Positions 1 to 9,685 of a stretch of 64,000 nt of DNA are shown here, one piece after another. The notes under the pieces are model-generated. The model did no database searches and had not been told where the DNA came from. It saw only the letters and a program-made list of their open reading frames with translations. Each line of letters starts with the position of its first letter. The stretch's first letter is position 1. This stretch comes from Spirochaetota bacterium. GTDB taxonomy: Bacteria; Spirochaetota; UBA4802; UBA5550. The stretch is from positions 62,001 through 126,000 of the forward strand of contig JALOTL010000003.1 of NCBI GenBank assembly GCA_025457915.1, given 5' to 3'. Position numbers and translations under genes: made by a program.

Positions 1-149
1 GGGGTTTTTCCGGGATGTCCATGGCATTCGTTTACGGGATCTTTCTAGGGTTTATAAAGCACTCTTCAAGGGGTATATTTTTTCCTGTCGCGACCCATTT
101 TTTCGCGGATATCACCATCTATATCATACTTTACATGAGATTTTCTTAA
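1..149 (+). CDS. C-terminal fragment of a CPBP-family intramembrane protease
   Basis: The window opens inside an open frame (codons begin at base 3) that stops at 147-149. The visible 48 residues are strongly hydrophobic. They contain a Gly-rich helix, then a short loop, then FPVATHFFAD, which resembles the last conserved helix of CPBP (CAAX protease and bacteriocin-processing, Abi) membrane proteases: small residues, then a His followed by Asp. The catalytic EExxR motif would lie upstream of the window, so activity cannot be judged. The protein would sit in the inner membrane. The assignment rests on a short stretch only. Confidence 0.5.
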   Translation, partial: GFSGMSMAFVYGIFLGFIKHSSRGIFFPVATHFFADITIYIILYMRFS

Positions 150-554
150 AAAACAGCATTATTAAAGTGCATGGCCATTAATTCATTTTGTTCATGGCCG
201 GAATTTTCGATAATTTAATCAGGGTATTAAAACAGGTCGGGCTGCCATATCTGCAGCCTTGGTTTTTTCTATATAAATAATAATCATAATGGACTTTTAA
301 CAAATTACATTTTTTTATATTCCCTGTGGACGCTTCTCTACATCCGTGTAGTCGCGGCATTAGTGCTTCCATGCACGTCAAAGAGAATATATGTTAGAAT
401 CAGGGGGGTATGGTTAATATGTTGATGAAAATCCTGATTTGTGGATATGACCATGATTGACATAATTCAGGATTTCCGTTCATTTGATTATATCTGGAAT
501 TCAAATATGATTGAAAGAAAGCGTTAAATTTAATATATTAAAAAATGAAAAACC
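150..554. other. AT-rich intergenic region without a supported gene
   Basis: These 405 bases separate the protease tail from the cyclase operon. A 67-codon open frame on the minus strand (178-381) has no recognisable domain and no good ribosome site, so I do not call it. The cyclase promoter probably lies in the A/T-rich last 100 bases, but I see no clear -35/-10 pair. The stretch near 425-445 contains CCTGATTTG, a short word that recurs in other gene-free stretches of the window. Confidence 0.5.
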
Positions 555-3167
555 ATGAAAGATACAACTGAAGCAAAACTGATATTCGCCTCATACAAAA
601 AAAACGATAATCTATCCGGACCTCAAAGCATAATCGGCGGGGAAATGATAAACCGTCTCAAGGGGGGAGGAATAAAATCGGTTTTTATAATTTCCTCGGA
701 GCCCGTGGATACCGACTCCTATCTTAAAATAGTAAGGGGATACGCCGCCTCCGGGATAAAGGTCTACAACCTGTATCTTGATTCCATCAGCACTGACCAT
801 TTCAGGTCCATTTTAAAGACAGCGGGCGAGATGCATACCTCCGCGGAATCAGGGGGATTCCTCATGTTGTCCTACGGCAGGAGCAATGCGGCCGTAATGC
901 TCGCCTGCTATTACACTTATGAAGGCATGCCTTCGGACGAAGCGGTCAGGAATTCGCTCTCGGTCTCCGGTGAAAATGAAGGTACGGTGCCGGTCGATTT
1001 TATTTCCGGGTTTGCCGGTTATTCCGGGCGCGGCGGCAGCGCCGCTGCTGGAAAGCCGGCTGTGGCGATCGCGTCTTCCGCTGTAAGCCTCATCTCCGAA
1101 AAGGAACCGTCGGCGGATGAAAAAACTGGTGCTGCCGTGAAAGGCAATCAGATGCAGGCTCCACCCGCACCGGTATCCGGTGCTGATGCCGATGAAAAAA
1201 AAGAAAAGAAACCGTCTGAAGCCGGAAAAAAACAGCCTGGAGATAAAAAGGAAAAAGAAAAGCCTGCAATATCAAAGCAGGATAAAATGAACGATGCCGC
1301 CATTGACATGACGGCTAAATATGGAAAGTTCTATACCTCCATAAGGTTCAAGCTCATATCGATAATATCCCTGATAATAATTTTTTCCATGACCGGCATG
1401 ATTTTTCTCGCCACCTATTTTTTCAAAAAAGACAATAAAATAAGGGTACAGGAAAACAATCACAAGATATCGGAAATCATCTCGCTGAAAATAAAGTCGG
1501 AGATAGAGAAATACGAGATAGTATCGAAGGAGATACTCAGGGAGTCTAAAAAAAGGGCGGGTGACCTCGAGGAGCAGGAAGGGGTCAAGGACATTGTCTT
1601 TTCAGCAGTAATGGGCTACGGCAACAGGAAAAACCAGATTTCCGGCAGGTCCTTTTTCAATGCCAGGGTCATGGGCAAGAACCAGATTACCAGGGATGAC
1701 GTGAAGAACGCCTACAATTCATCCGGCGATGCGCTTCTCGGCGCGTTCCGCGGCGACACGGTAGTGATAAACGTATCGCCTTATCTCGAGCGCCCCGTGA
1801 TGGCGGTGAGCTATCCGTTCGAATGGGACGCGGCGCGAAAGGTGAAATCCGTAATCATATCCTTCATCAGGCTCGAGCCCATGCTCAACACCTTCAAGAC
1901 CACGGGGATTACGAAGGCCATAATGATCAACGACAGGGGCGACATCATTGCGCATTCGGATCCCGGGATCGTGCTTTCCGGCGGAAACATATCGTCCCTG
2001 CCGATCGTCAAGATGATGATGAAGAGCAAGCTGGACAACGGCCAGACGAGGTTCTGGGACGAGAAGGGGAGGGCCAACCTCGGGTCCTTCAAGAAGATAG
2101 GCATCGGCGGATGCGGCGTAATAGCGACGGTTGACGAGGACCTTGCGTTCCAGGAGGTCTACAACATCCAGAGGCGCAATATATACCTGACCATTATCGT
2201 CCTCACGAGCGCCATTCTCATCGTCTTCTTTTTCGGCAAGACCATCACGACCCCGATCACCAGGCTGGTCGGAGCGACGAAGAAGATCATACAGGGCCAG
2301 TACAGCGTGGAAATAACCCCGACCACCAAGGACGAGATCGGGCAGCTCACCAGCACGTTCATAGAGATGGGCAAGGGCCTGGAGGAGAGGGAGAAGATCA
2401 AGTCGGCGTTCGGTAAGTTCGTCAACAAGGAGATAGCCGAGGCCGCCCTGAGGGACGAGCTTCACCTGGGCGGGGAAAGAAAGAACGTCTCGGTGCTTTT
2501 TTCCGATATAAGAAGCTTCACCTCGATTTCCGAAAAGCTTGAGCCGGAAGAGGTCGTCGAGTTCCTGAACCAGTACATGTCCAGGATGGTGAAATGCATC
2601 GAATCGACGAGCGGAATAGTCGACAAGTTCATAGGCGACGCTATAATGGCGATCTGGGGCACGCCGTTGTCCAGGGGGAACGACACTGAAAACGCGGTAA
2701 ACGGGGCCCTGGCCATGAGGGGCGCACTGATAGAATTCAACAGGGACAGGGGCGGCCCGAAAAAACCCGTCATCAACATAGGCTGCGGGATTAACACGGG
2801 GCCGGCCCTGGCGGGGCAGATAGGTTCCGAGGACAGGATGGAGTACACGGTAATCGGAGACACGGTCAACCTCGCGTCCAGGATCGAGGCGCTGAACAAG
2901 CCCTTCAGGACTGATATCCTCGTAAGCCAGGACGCGTACGAGCTGGTGAAAGAGATATTTTCAGTTGAAAAGATGAAAAAGATCAGGGTCAAGGGCAAAG
3001 AGGATCCGCAGCAGATTTACGCTGTGCTCGGAAGGCTCGACGATCCGCAATGCCCGAAATCGCTTGAAGAGATGAGGGCCCTGGTAGGCATGGCGCCTTC
3101 CGATGAAGAGGATAACGGACAGGAAACACACGAGGAAAGCGAAGTAAAATATGAGATTATCGAATAG
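555..3167 (+). CDS. Membrane-bound class III adenylate/guanylate cyclase with HAMP domain
   Basis: This 870-residue protein has four parts. A soluble N-terminal region (about 1-260) ends in a low-complexity Lys/Glu/Ala stretch. A first membrane helix (about 267-290) and an extracytoplasmic sensor region (about 290-540) follow. A second helix (about 541-562) leads into a HAMP linker, and a class III cyclase catalytic domain runs from about 640 to 830. The catalytic domain keeps the metal-binding aspartates in LFSDIRSF and FIGDAIMAIWG, and the TVIGDTVNLASRIE block. It should make a cyclic nucleotide, most likely cAMP, in response to an external cue; the substrate is inferred. It overlaps the next gene by 17 bases, so the two are probably one transcript. 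Confidence 0.85.
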   Translation: MKDTTEAKLIFASYKKNDNLSGPQSIIGGEMINRLKGGGIKSVFIISSEPVDTDSYLKIVRGYAASGIKVYNLYLDSISTDHFRSILKTAGEMHTSAESGGFLMLSYGRSNAAVMLACYYTYEGMPSDEAVRNSLSVSGENEGTVPVDFISGFAGYSGRGGSAAAGKPAVAIASSAVSLISEKEPSADEKTGAAVKGNQMQAPPAPVSGADADEKKEKKPSEAGKKQPGDKKEKEKPAISKQDKMNDAAIDMTAKYGKFYTSIRFKLISIISLIIIFSMTGMIFLATYFFKKDNKIRVQENNHKISEIISLKIKSEIEKYEIVSKEILRESKKRAGDLEEQEGVKDIVFSAVMGYGNRKNQISGRSFFNARVMGKNQITRDDVKNAYNSSGDALLGAFRGDTVVINVSPYLERPVMAVSYPFEWDAARKVKSVIISFIRLEPMLNTFKTTGITKAIMINDRGDIIAHSDPGIVLSGGNISSLPIVKMMMKSKLDNGQTRFWDEKGRANLGSFKKIGIGGCGVIATVDEDLAFQEVYNIQRRNIYLTIIVLTSAILIVFFFGKTITTPITRLVGATKKIIQGQYSVEITPTTKDEIGQLTSTFIEMGKGLEEREKIKSAFGKFVNKEIAEAALRDELHLGGERKNVSVLFSDIRSFTSISEKLEPEEVVEFLNQYMSRMVKCIESTSGIVDKFIGDAIMAIWGTPLSRGNDTENAVNGALAMRGALIEFNRDRGGPKKPVINIGCGINTGPALAGQIGSEDRMEYTVIGDTVNLASRIEALNKPFRTDILVSQDAYELVKEIFSVEKMKKIRVKGKEDPQQIYAVLGRLDDPQCPKSLEEMRALVGMAPSDEEDNGQETHEESEVKYEIIE

Positions 3168-5304
3168 CGACGCCGCAGCCGTCGCAATAGGCGCCTCAAT
3201 AATCATCCTTTTTTCCTATCTTTTTTACAGCGACATCACGAAGAGACTCGCCGGTTCCGGCGAGGTGATCGGCACAATCACTTTCAAAAAAAAGGTGGCG
3301 CAGAGGAAGTATACGTCCCAGGTGGTATGGGAGGACGTGATCCAGAACCAGCCGATATACAATTACGACACCCTCAGAACCTCCGAGCTGTCAGAGGCCA
3401 TGGTTAAACTGAAGGACGGGACGGAAATCGCGTTAAATGAGAACAGCATGATCCTCCTGTCGCTGTCCAGGGACGAGGTGGACATCAAGTTCACACAGGG
3501 TTCGATATCAACCAGGAGGGACGGCGTGAGCGACGCGGATTCAAGGAAGATGAGAATCGATTCCGGCGAATCCGTTGTTTCGCTGGGTAAGGGCGACATG
3601 AGCCTCACCCAGACGAAGGGGAATGAGCTCAGCCTTACCGTCAACAGGGGGAAGGCCTCGATATCCTCCGGCGGGAAGGACAGGGAGATCGGACAGGACC
3701 AGAGCCTGACGGCATCCAGGGACGGCATGAGGCTCTATGAATACAACCTCAAGCTCGTGGGGCCGGAAAACAACGCGAACATAGTTTCAGCAGTCGTGCC
3801 CGCCAGGGTCAATTTTTCATGGCAGCCCATCGAGAAAAAATATGACTCGTTCCTGGAAATTTCAAACAGCCCGGGTTTTACGGAATTTGTTTTAAAGCGG
3901 AAACAGTATAAAACCGCGGAAATAGCGAAACTCGGGAAGGGGACCTATTTCTGGAGGATGAGGGCCGTGGAAAGGGGCACAGGGAAACTTGAATACAGCG
4001 AAACAAGGCGGCTGTCGGTTATCAACGACGCTCCACTGAGCCTCATATATCCGGCGAATAATTCCGTGGTTTCTTACATGGACAGGCTGCCGTCAGTCAA
4101 TTTCAGGTGGTCCGAAAACGATATCGGCAACGGCTACAGACTCGTAATTTCAAACGACCCATCCTTTGCCAAACCCTTGAAGCAGCTTTCATCACAGTCG
4201 GGATCCATACTCATCGAAAGCCTGGCCGAGGGCGATTATTACTGGAGGGTGAGCAGCATCGTGGGCCTGGAAAAGGAAGCCGCCCCGTCATGGTCCAATG
4301 CCTTCAGGTTCAGCGTGAAAAAGGGCGGAACACTCATGCCTCCCGAACCGGTTTATCCGCCGGACGGCAAAAGCGTCAGCAGGATACTGCTTAAAAAGGC
4401 AGGAATGACCTTCACCTGGAGAAAAGGCCAGGAAATAAAGGAAACAAGGATCGCGGTATCCAGGGACAGGAATTTCTCATCCAGCATCATTGAAAAGAAG
4501 ATCCAGGTGGATTACATTAAACTGGCCGAAGACCTCGAGGACGGTGAGTATTTCTGGAGGCTCGTCGGGGTCGCCGATTCAAAGGAAGAGACGAGACCTT
4601 CACAGGCCAGGAGCTTCAGGATATCGAACGCGGAGGCGGTCACCCTCGTCAGTCCTGCGAACGGCGCGGATGTTTTTCCCGAGGCGGGCGAAGGGTCCAC
4701 ATCCGTGAGTTTTTCATGGAATGGCGGGGATACGGGCGGAAGGTACCTGCTCCAGGTGTCGCGCGATCCCGGATTTGCAAGGATATACAGGGATGTTTCA
4801 TCCGATGACCTGACCGCGTCGGTCAAGGACCTCGAGGTAGGCAAATACTACTGGAGGGTCAGGCTGGTCGATGAATCGAAGCGGGTGTTGCTCGGCAGCC
4901 AGGCTTTTTCATTCAAGGTCATCGACTGGCTGGAAAAACCTGTGGCGGTCAGTCCGGGCCAGGGAACGGTCATTGACATGACCAGGAAAGACTCTCTGAA
5001 TTTTACATGGAAGCCGGTCAAGGGAGCCAACAAGTATAAAATCGGCCTGTACCAGACAAAAAAAGGCTTGCATAATGGCGTTTTTTTCGCTGAAACTAAC
5101 AATACGTATTTCGCTCTCAAGGACCTGAAGAAACTTGATGTCGGAAATTTTTTCTGGACAGTCCAGGCCCTCGAAGTCGGCGGAGCAGGGAGGGGCAAGA
5201 TACTGAGAAAGAGCCACGAGAGCAAGGAAATTTTTTCCATCAAACTCGAGGAAAAAAAGGAAAAGATAAAGCTGAAGAGCCCGAAGGTTATCTATATTGA
5301 ATAA
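3151..5304 (+). CDS. FecR-domain protein with repeated fibronectin-like modules
   Basis: The 717-residue product has one N-terminal membrane helix (about 9-27), a FecR-type domain (about 35-170, with LKDGTEIALNENS typical of the fold) and then five tandem Ig/fibronectin-like modules. Each module ends in a recurring motif of the type G-x-Y-Y/F-W-R-V/M (for example GDYYWRVSSI and GKYYWRVRLV). The likely location is the periplasmic face, anchored in the inner membrane. No sigma factor or TonB receptor lies nearby, so the classical iron-sensing FecR role is not supported. It is translationally coupled to the upstream cyclase and overlaps the downstream gene by 8 bases, so the three products probably act together in envelope sensing or assembly. 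That role is an inference. Confidence 0.8.
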   Translation: MRLSNSDAAAVAIGASIIILFSYLFYSDITKRLAGSGEVIGTITFKKKVAQRKYTSQVVWEDVIQNQPIYNYDTLRTSELSEAMVKLKDGTEIALNENSMILLSLSRDEVDIKFTQGSISTRRDGVSDADSRKMRIDSGESVVSLGKGDMSLTQTKGNELSLTVNRGKASISSGGKDREIGQDQSLTASRDGMRLYEYNLKLVGPENNANIVSAVVPARVNFSWQPIEKKYDSFLEISNSPGFTEFVLKRKQYKTAEIAKLGKGTYFWRMRAVERGTGKLEYSETRRLSVINDAPLSLIYPANNSVVSYMDRLPSVNFRWSENDIGNGYRLVISNDPSFAKPLKQLSSQSGSILIESLAEGDYYWRVSSIVGLEKEAAPSWSNAFRFSVKKGGTLMPPEPVYPPDGKSVSRILLKKAGMTFTWRKGQEIKETRIAVSRDRNFSSSIIEKKIQVDYIKLAEDLEDGEYFWRLVGVADSKEETRPSQARSFRISNAEAVTLVSPANGADVFPEAGEGSTSVSFSWNGGDTGGRYLLQVSRDPGFARIYRDVSSDDLTASVKDLEVGKYYWRVRLVDESKRVLLGSQAFSFKVIDWLEKPVAVSPGQGTVIDMTRKDSLNFTWKPVKGANKYKIGLYQTKKGLHNGVFFAETNNTYFALKDLKKLDVGNFFWTVQALEVGGAGRGKILRKSHESKEIFSIKLEEKKEKIKLKSPKVIYIE

Positions 5305-6196
5305 ATCCATGAAGATGAAATCCCTGATGGCCGCGATGTCCGCGGCAGCGCTGATTTTTTCAGCTTCACCGGCTGCTGCCGGGGAAGACGCCTCTGAAAA
5401 AAAGCAGAAGATCAACTGGGAGAAGCAGGATGGTATTGAAAAATACTGGGTGCAGGTCAGGGACGACGGCGACAAGCTGGTCCTTGACAGGTTCGTTCAA
5501 ACGGATTTCATAGAATTTTCACTGAAGCCCGGCAGGTACAGGGTCAGGATAGCCGCGATGAACAAATTCGACAAGATTGAATACTGGACCGACTGGGAGG
5601 AGCTTGAGCTTAAAAAGATCGACAGGTCGGCATATTTCAAGGGAAGATACCTTCTGAACCTGGGCATCAAGCTGGGGGCGGGCATGTCCTATGTGCATGT
5701 ACTGCCAGGGTGGAACAGGCTTTACCGCAACTCGTACAAGAATATTTTTATAAACGCCGGGTTCGTTTTCGGCAGGATCGAAGCCCTCGGCAGGTATTTT
5801 ATTTTCAGGCATTCCGGATTCGAGGGTGAATGGGGATACATGAGGTTCTCCCAGAAAGTCAGGCTGGATATCAGGTCAAGCCTCCGCGACATGTCGTACG
5901 GCGGGAACCTTTTTTTCAGGTCCAATCTCGATATGCCGCTCAACCTGATATTCAGGGCCGGCGGCGGCATCGCGGACACAAGGCAGGAATATGTGCGGTT
6001 TTTGAACAAGGATTTGCCTTTCCTTCCCGGCACGCTCAGGTCGTATGACCCCTATTTAAAAACCGGGGTCTCTTTTGAATTCATCTTCCTGAAGCTGTTT
6101 TATATTGAAACCGGCGTGGATTACTTCAGCATATTTTACAGGGACAGGAAATTCCACAGCCTCAGATATTTCGGCCTCGCCGGGATAAGACTTTAG
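5297..6196 (+). CDS. Secreted, probable outer-membrane beta-barrel protein
   Basis: The 299-residue protein starts with a clear signal peptide (Lys-rich n-region, Ala/Ser-rich core, AAA-G cleavage region near residue 30). The first about 75 mature residues resemble one of the Fn3-like modules of the preceding gene (KYWVQVRDDG and GRYRVRIAAM). The rest is rich in alternating aromatic/polar strands with a final stretch ending in GLAGIRL, as in small outer-membrane barrels. No named family is recognised. It overlaps the FecR-like gene by 8 bases and is probably the third member of that operon, perhaps the outer-membrane partner. Confidence 0.65.
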   Translation: MNKSMKMKSLMAAMSAAALIFSASPAAAGEDASEKKQKINWEKQDGIEKYWVQVRDDGDKLVLDRFVQTDFIEFSLKPGRYRVRIAAMNKFDKIEYWTDWEELELKKIDRSAYFKGRYLLNLGIKLGAGMSYVHVLPGWNRLYRNSYKNIFINAGFVFGRIEALGRYFIFRHSGFEGEWGYMRFSQKVRLDIRSSLRDMSYGGNLFFRSNLDMPLNLIFRAGGGIADTRQEYVRFLNKDLPFLPGTLRSYDPYLKTGVSFEFIFLKLFYIETGVDYFSIFYRDRKFHSLRYFGLAGIRL

Positions 6197-6256
6197 CGCC
6201 CTGAACGCCGTTAAAATCAGCAGAATAAGCATCGTGGAGCGATGAAGAGGTTTGTA

Positions 6257-7189
6257 ATGAGAGAGATATCGGTGGTCATTCCGGTTTTTAATGAAGAGGA
6301 AAACGTGGCCCTTTTGCACGAAGAGGTTAAAAGCGTTTGCGTGAAAAACCGGTTCAGGTACGAGATCATCATCATCGATGACGGATCTTCGGACAGGACG
6401 CCTCAAATAATCAGAAAGCTCTCGCCGGTCGTGTTAATCCAGCTGAGAAAGAATTTCGGACAGACCGCTGCAATGGACGCGGGAATTAAGGCGGCCAAAT
6501 ACGAATACATTGTCACCATGGACGGCGACAGGCAGAACGACCCCAACGATATACCGAAGCTGATGGATTGCATGGAAAATAACAACCTCGATATCGTGTC
6601 CGGATGGAGGAAAAACAGAAAGGACACTTTCATGAAGAGATTCGTGTCCAGGGGGGCCAATGTTTTACGGAAGGTGCTGATCGACGACGGTATTCACGAC
6701 AGCGGGTGCAGCCTGAAATTATACAGGAAAGAGTGCTTCGGAAATATAAATCTTTACGGCGAGATGCACAGGTTCATTCCAGCCGTATTGAAGATCAAGG
6801 GGTTCAAGATAGGAGAGGTTGTGGTCAATCACAGGGCAAGGACTGCCGGCAAGACAAAATATAACTGGAAAAGGACGTTCAAGGGCTTCATAGACATGGT
6901 GTCTGTATGGTTCTGGAACAAGTTTGCCGTAAGACCGCTTCACCTCCTGGGAGGCATGGGGATTTTTTCGATTTCCATAGGATGCATTTCAGCGGCAATA
7001 ACCGTTTATTATTACATAACTATGGGCAAGGTCGGTCATACCGCGTGGCCGCTGTTTTCGGTATTTTTTATTATGACCGGTATTCTGCTTTTTGTCACCG
7101 GGCTCATGTCGGATATTATCGCCAAAACCTATTATGAAACCACGAGGGACAGTTCCTACAGCATAAAGCAGGTCGTCAGGAACAAATAA
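6257..7189 (+). CDS. Family 2 glycosyltransferase (dolichol-phosphate-mannose synthase/GtrB type)
   Basis: The GT-A fold catalytic half shows VIPVFNEEENV, the nucleotide-binding DDGSSDRT and the metal-binding DGDRQNDP motif. The QLRKNFGQTAAMDAGI block is typical of polyprenyl-phosphate glycosyltransferases. Two hydrophobic helices at about 225-250 and 262-285 anchor the C-terminus in the inner membrane. The protein probably transfers a sugar from a nucleotide donor to a polyprenyl phosphate for surface glycan or lipid modification; the sugar is unknown. I prefer the ATG at 6257 because GAAGAGG lies 6 bases ahead. An ATG at 6242 would add five residues but has a poorly spaced ribosome site. 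Confidence 0.85.
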   Translation: MREISVVIPVFNEEENVALLHEEVKSVCVKNRFRYEIIIIDDGSSDRTPQIIRKLSPVVLIQLRKNFGQTAAMDAGIKAAKYEYIVTMDGDRQNDPNDIPKLMDCMENNNLDIVSGWRKNRKDTFMKRFVSRGANVLRKVLIDDGIHDSGCSLKLYRKECFGNINLYGEMHRFIPAVLKIKGFKIGEVVVNHRARTAGKTKYNWKRTFKGFIDMVSVWFWNKFAVRPLHLLGGMGIFSISIGCISAAITVYYYITMGKVGHTAWPLFSVFFIMTGILLFVTGLMSDIIAKTYYETTRDSSYSIKQVVRNK

Positions 7190-7229
7190 TCGCCGAATGA
7201 TGTGCCCGGCGGGACGGGTCCGCTGTCAT

Positions 7230-8501
7230 ATGAAACTCAGTGAATTAACTAACAGGATACGGGGAAAAGGACATAAGCCCGCTTTCGGCGGTCTTGAGAT
7301 TTTCAAGTATATCGGGCCGGGCCTGCTGGTAACGGTCGGTTTCATCGATCCGGGGAACTGGGCGGCAAACATCTCCGCGGGATCCGATTACGGGTACTCC
7401 CTGTTATGGGTGATCACCCTTTCAACCCTGATGCTCATACTCCTGCAGCACAACGTTGCGCATCTCGGAATAGCCTCCGGCCTTTGCCTTGCGGAGGCCG
7501 CCAACATGCACATGGCGAAGTGGCTGTCCAGATCGGTGCTGGGTTCGGCCATGGCAGCCTCGGTCTCAACCTCGCTTGCCGAGGTGCTCGGCGCGGCCAT
7601 CGCGCTCAATATGCTTTTCGGCGTCCCGTATCTCGCAGGTTCAGTCCTGACCGCTTTGTTCGTGATAATACTTCTTTTTACTAACTCATACCGTAAAATA
7701 GAAAGATGGATAATAGGCTTCGTTTCGCTGATAGGCCTATCCTATATTTATGAGCTGTCGCTGGTATCGATTGACTGGAGAGCCGCGGCCGTGTCCGCGG
7801 TGAAGCCGTCATTTCCTGATGGCTCGATGCTGATCATAATGAGCGTGCTCGGCGCGGTGGTAATGCCCCATAACCTGTTTCTCCATTCGGAAATCATACA
7901 GAGCAGGCAATGGAACCTCAGGGACGAAGCTGTAATAAAAAGGCAGCTTGATTACGAATTCCTTGATACCCTTTTTTCGATGCTGGCGGGATGGGCGATA
8001 AACGGATCGATGATCCTCCTTGCCGCGGTGACATTCTTCAATAATTCAATCAGTGTAGGAGAGCTCCAGCAGGCGGCGGCGATTCTTCAGCCCCTGCTCG
8101 GCTCGAACGCCGCACTTGTCTTTGCTCTGGCGCTCCTGTTTTCCGGGCTTTCATCGAGCATAACCTCGGGCATGGCCGGGGGGACGATCTTCGCGGGCTT
8201 ATTCGGTGAAAGCTACGATATCAGCGACAGTCATTCCAGGGCCGGGGTGTTGATATCGCTGCTGGCCGCTGTTTCGGTGATCTTCATCATCGGCGACCCA
8301 TTCAGGGGCCTCATCATTTCACAGATGCTTCTAAGCATCCAGCTCCCGGTGACTATTTTCACCCAGGTCTATCTGACTTCATCGGAAGCCGTGATGGGCA
8401 GATTCGTCAATTCGCGGTTCATGTTGTTCCTGCTTTCAGGTATCGGAGTTATCGTGACTGTTTTAAACATCAGGCTCCTGGCGGATTTTATGTTCAGGTA
8501 G
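7230..8501 (+). CDS. mntH: Nramp-family divalent metal ion transporter
   Basis: This is an integral membrane protein of about 423 residues with about 11 hydrophobic helices. The two family signatures are present: GFIDPGNWAANI in the first helix (DPGN metal site) and VVMPHNLFLHS in the sixth. It should import Mn2+ or Fe2+ by proton symport. An in-frame ATG at 7197 would add 11 residues (Cys/Arg-containing and unlike the family N-terminus), so 7230 is preferred; neither start has a strong ribosome site. It follows the glycosyltransferase closely and may share its transcript. No Mn2+ riboswitch or MntR box was noticed. Confidence 0.88.
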   Translation: MKLSELTNRIRGKGHKPAFGGLEIFKYIGPGLLVTVGFIDPGNWAANISAGSDYGYSLLWVITLSTLMLILLQHNVAHLGIASGLCLAEAANMHMAKWLSRSVLGSAMAASVSTSLAEVLGAAIALNMLFGVPYLAGSVLTALFVIILLFTNSYRKIERWIIGFVSLIGLSYIYELSLVSIDWRAAAVSAVKPSFPDGSMLIIMSVLGAVVMPHNLFLHSEIIQSRQWNLRDEAVIKRQLDYEFLDTLFSMLAGWAINGSMILLAAVTFFNNSISVGELQQAAAILQPLLGSNAALVFALALLFSGLSSSITSGMAGGTIFAGLFGESYDISDSHSRAGVLISLLAAVSVIFIIGDPFRGLIISQMLLSIQLPVTIFTQVYLTSSEAVMGRFVNSRFMLFLLSGIGVIVTVLNIRLLADFMFR

Positions 8502-8560
8502 GATGCGCCTGGCTGCCATGACGGCTTTAAGCGCGTTTTTAAAAAAATACTAAACATTTG

Positions 8561-8588
8561 TTGACATCTCCGGGAGCCGTTATATATT
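8561..8588 (+). promoter_or_regulatory. Sigma-70 type promoter of dinB
   Basis: A consensus TTGACA (8561-8566) is followed after 16 bases by TATATT (8583-8588, 5 of 6 matches to the -10 consensus), about 18 bases before the dinB ATG at 8606. The promoter occupies the place of an apparent N-terminal extension of the dinB frame, which argues against a start upstream of 8606. No LexA-like palindrome was recognised. Confidence 0.65.
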
Positions 8589-8605
8589 ATCTTCCGGGAC
8601 TTTTT

Positions 8606-9685
8606 ATGCGCAGAAAAATAATCCATATAGACATGGACGCTTTTTATGCCTCTGTGGAGCAGAGGGACCGTCCCGAGCTGAGGGGAAAACCCGTTATCGT
8701 CGGAGGAATGCCGCACGAGAGGGGCGTGGTTTCCACCTGCTCATACGAGGCCAGAAAATTCGGCATCCATTCAGCAATGCCGTCAAGCACCGCTCACAGG
8801 CTATGTCCGGGCGCGGTTTTTTTACGCGGCAATTTCGCGGAGTATAAAAGGGTTTCAAGGCAGATTCGTGAAATATTCCATGATTATACCGAACTGGTTG
8901 AACCGATGTCCCTGGACGAGGCGTACCTCGACGTCACTGAAAATAAAAAGGGGATCCCGTCCGCGGTCATGATCGCGAAGGAAATAAAAAAAAGGATATT
9001 TGAAACGACCCTCCTTACCGCTTCCGCGGGAGTGTCTTATAACAAGTTCCTGGCCAAGGTGGCTTCCGATTACAGGAAACCAGATGGGCTTACGGTAGTG
9101 GTCCCGGAAAGGGCCCTTGAATTCATCGGATCTCTTCCCGTGGGAAAGTTTTACGGGATCGGCAGGGTAACGGAAAAAAAACTTATGGAAATGGGAGTGA
9201 GTACCGGGGAGGACCTCAGATCGCTGACAAAAGACGACCTCGTCAGTCTTTTCGGAAAGACCGGGATTTATTATTTTGAGATTGCCAGGGGAATAGACGA
9301 CAGGGAGGTCATGCCCTACAGGATAAGAAAATCAATTGGAAATGAAACAACCCTTCCCGAAGACATAGACGACAGGGAAAACATGCTGGAAGTATTATCC
9401 GGTCTTGCGGAGAACGTTTCAGTATATATGGACAAGAGGGGGATGAAGGGGCGGACCATAACCCTCAAGGTAAAATACGGGGATTTTAGCAGCATCACCA
9501 GGAGCGTTACGATCGGTTCGTACATTTCAAATAATAATATTATAATGGAAAATATCGGCAGGCTTTTAAGTTCGGTTGATTTCACCGGTAAAAAGGTCAG
9601 GCTTCTCGGCGTGACACTTTCCAACCTTGATACGGCTTATTGTTCACCGGAAGATGACGAGGAACAGCTGGTCCTCCCTCTTTAA
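8606..9685 (+). CDS. dinB: DNA polymerase IV (Y-family translesion polymerase)
   Basis: The 359-residue product begins HIDMDAFYASVEQ, the Y-family N-terminal motif with catalytic Asp. It carries CSYEARKFGI, the SLDEAYLDVT active-site acidic pair, and AGVSYNKFLAKVASDYRKPDG. A helix-hairpin-helix thumb and a little-finger domain follow (GIGRVTEKKLMEMG, then the C-terminal beta-rich part). It copies damaged templates with low fidelity. It lacks an obvious C-terminal clamp-binding QLxLF motif, though EEQLVLPL at the very end is very close to one. The start is fixed by the promoter immediately upstream. It is convergent with the next gene with no gap. Confidence 0.92.
   Translation: MRRKIIHIDMDAFYASVEQRDRPELRGKPVIVGGMPHERGVVSTCSYEARKFGIHSAMPSSTAHRLCPGAVFLRGNFAEYKRVSRQIREIFHDYTELVEPMSLDEAYLDVTENKKGIPSAVMIAKEIKKRIFETTLLTASAGVSYNKFLAKVASDYRKPDGLTVVVPERALEFIGSLPVGKFYGIGRVTEKKLMEMGVSTGEDLRSLTKDDLVSLFGKTGIYYFEIARGIDDREVMPYRIRKSIGNETTLPEDIDDRENMLEVLSGLAENVSVYMDKRGMKGRTITLKVKYGDFSSITRSVTIGSYISNNNIIMENIGRLLSSVDFTGKKVRLLGVTLSNLDTAYCSPEDDEEQLVLPL

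Noticed and set aside
178-381. A 67-codon minus-strand open frame in the first intergenic region.
   Set aside because: No domain, no signal peptide, no convincing ribosome site and odd composition; consistent with a chance frame.
1719-2465. A 248-codon minus-strand frame inside the cyclase gene.
   Set aside because: It lies wholly opposite a well-supported coding region with clear HAMP and cyclase motifs; its product has no recognised family.
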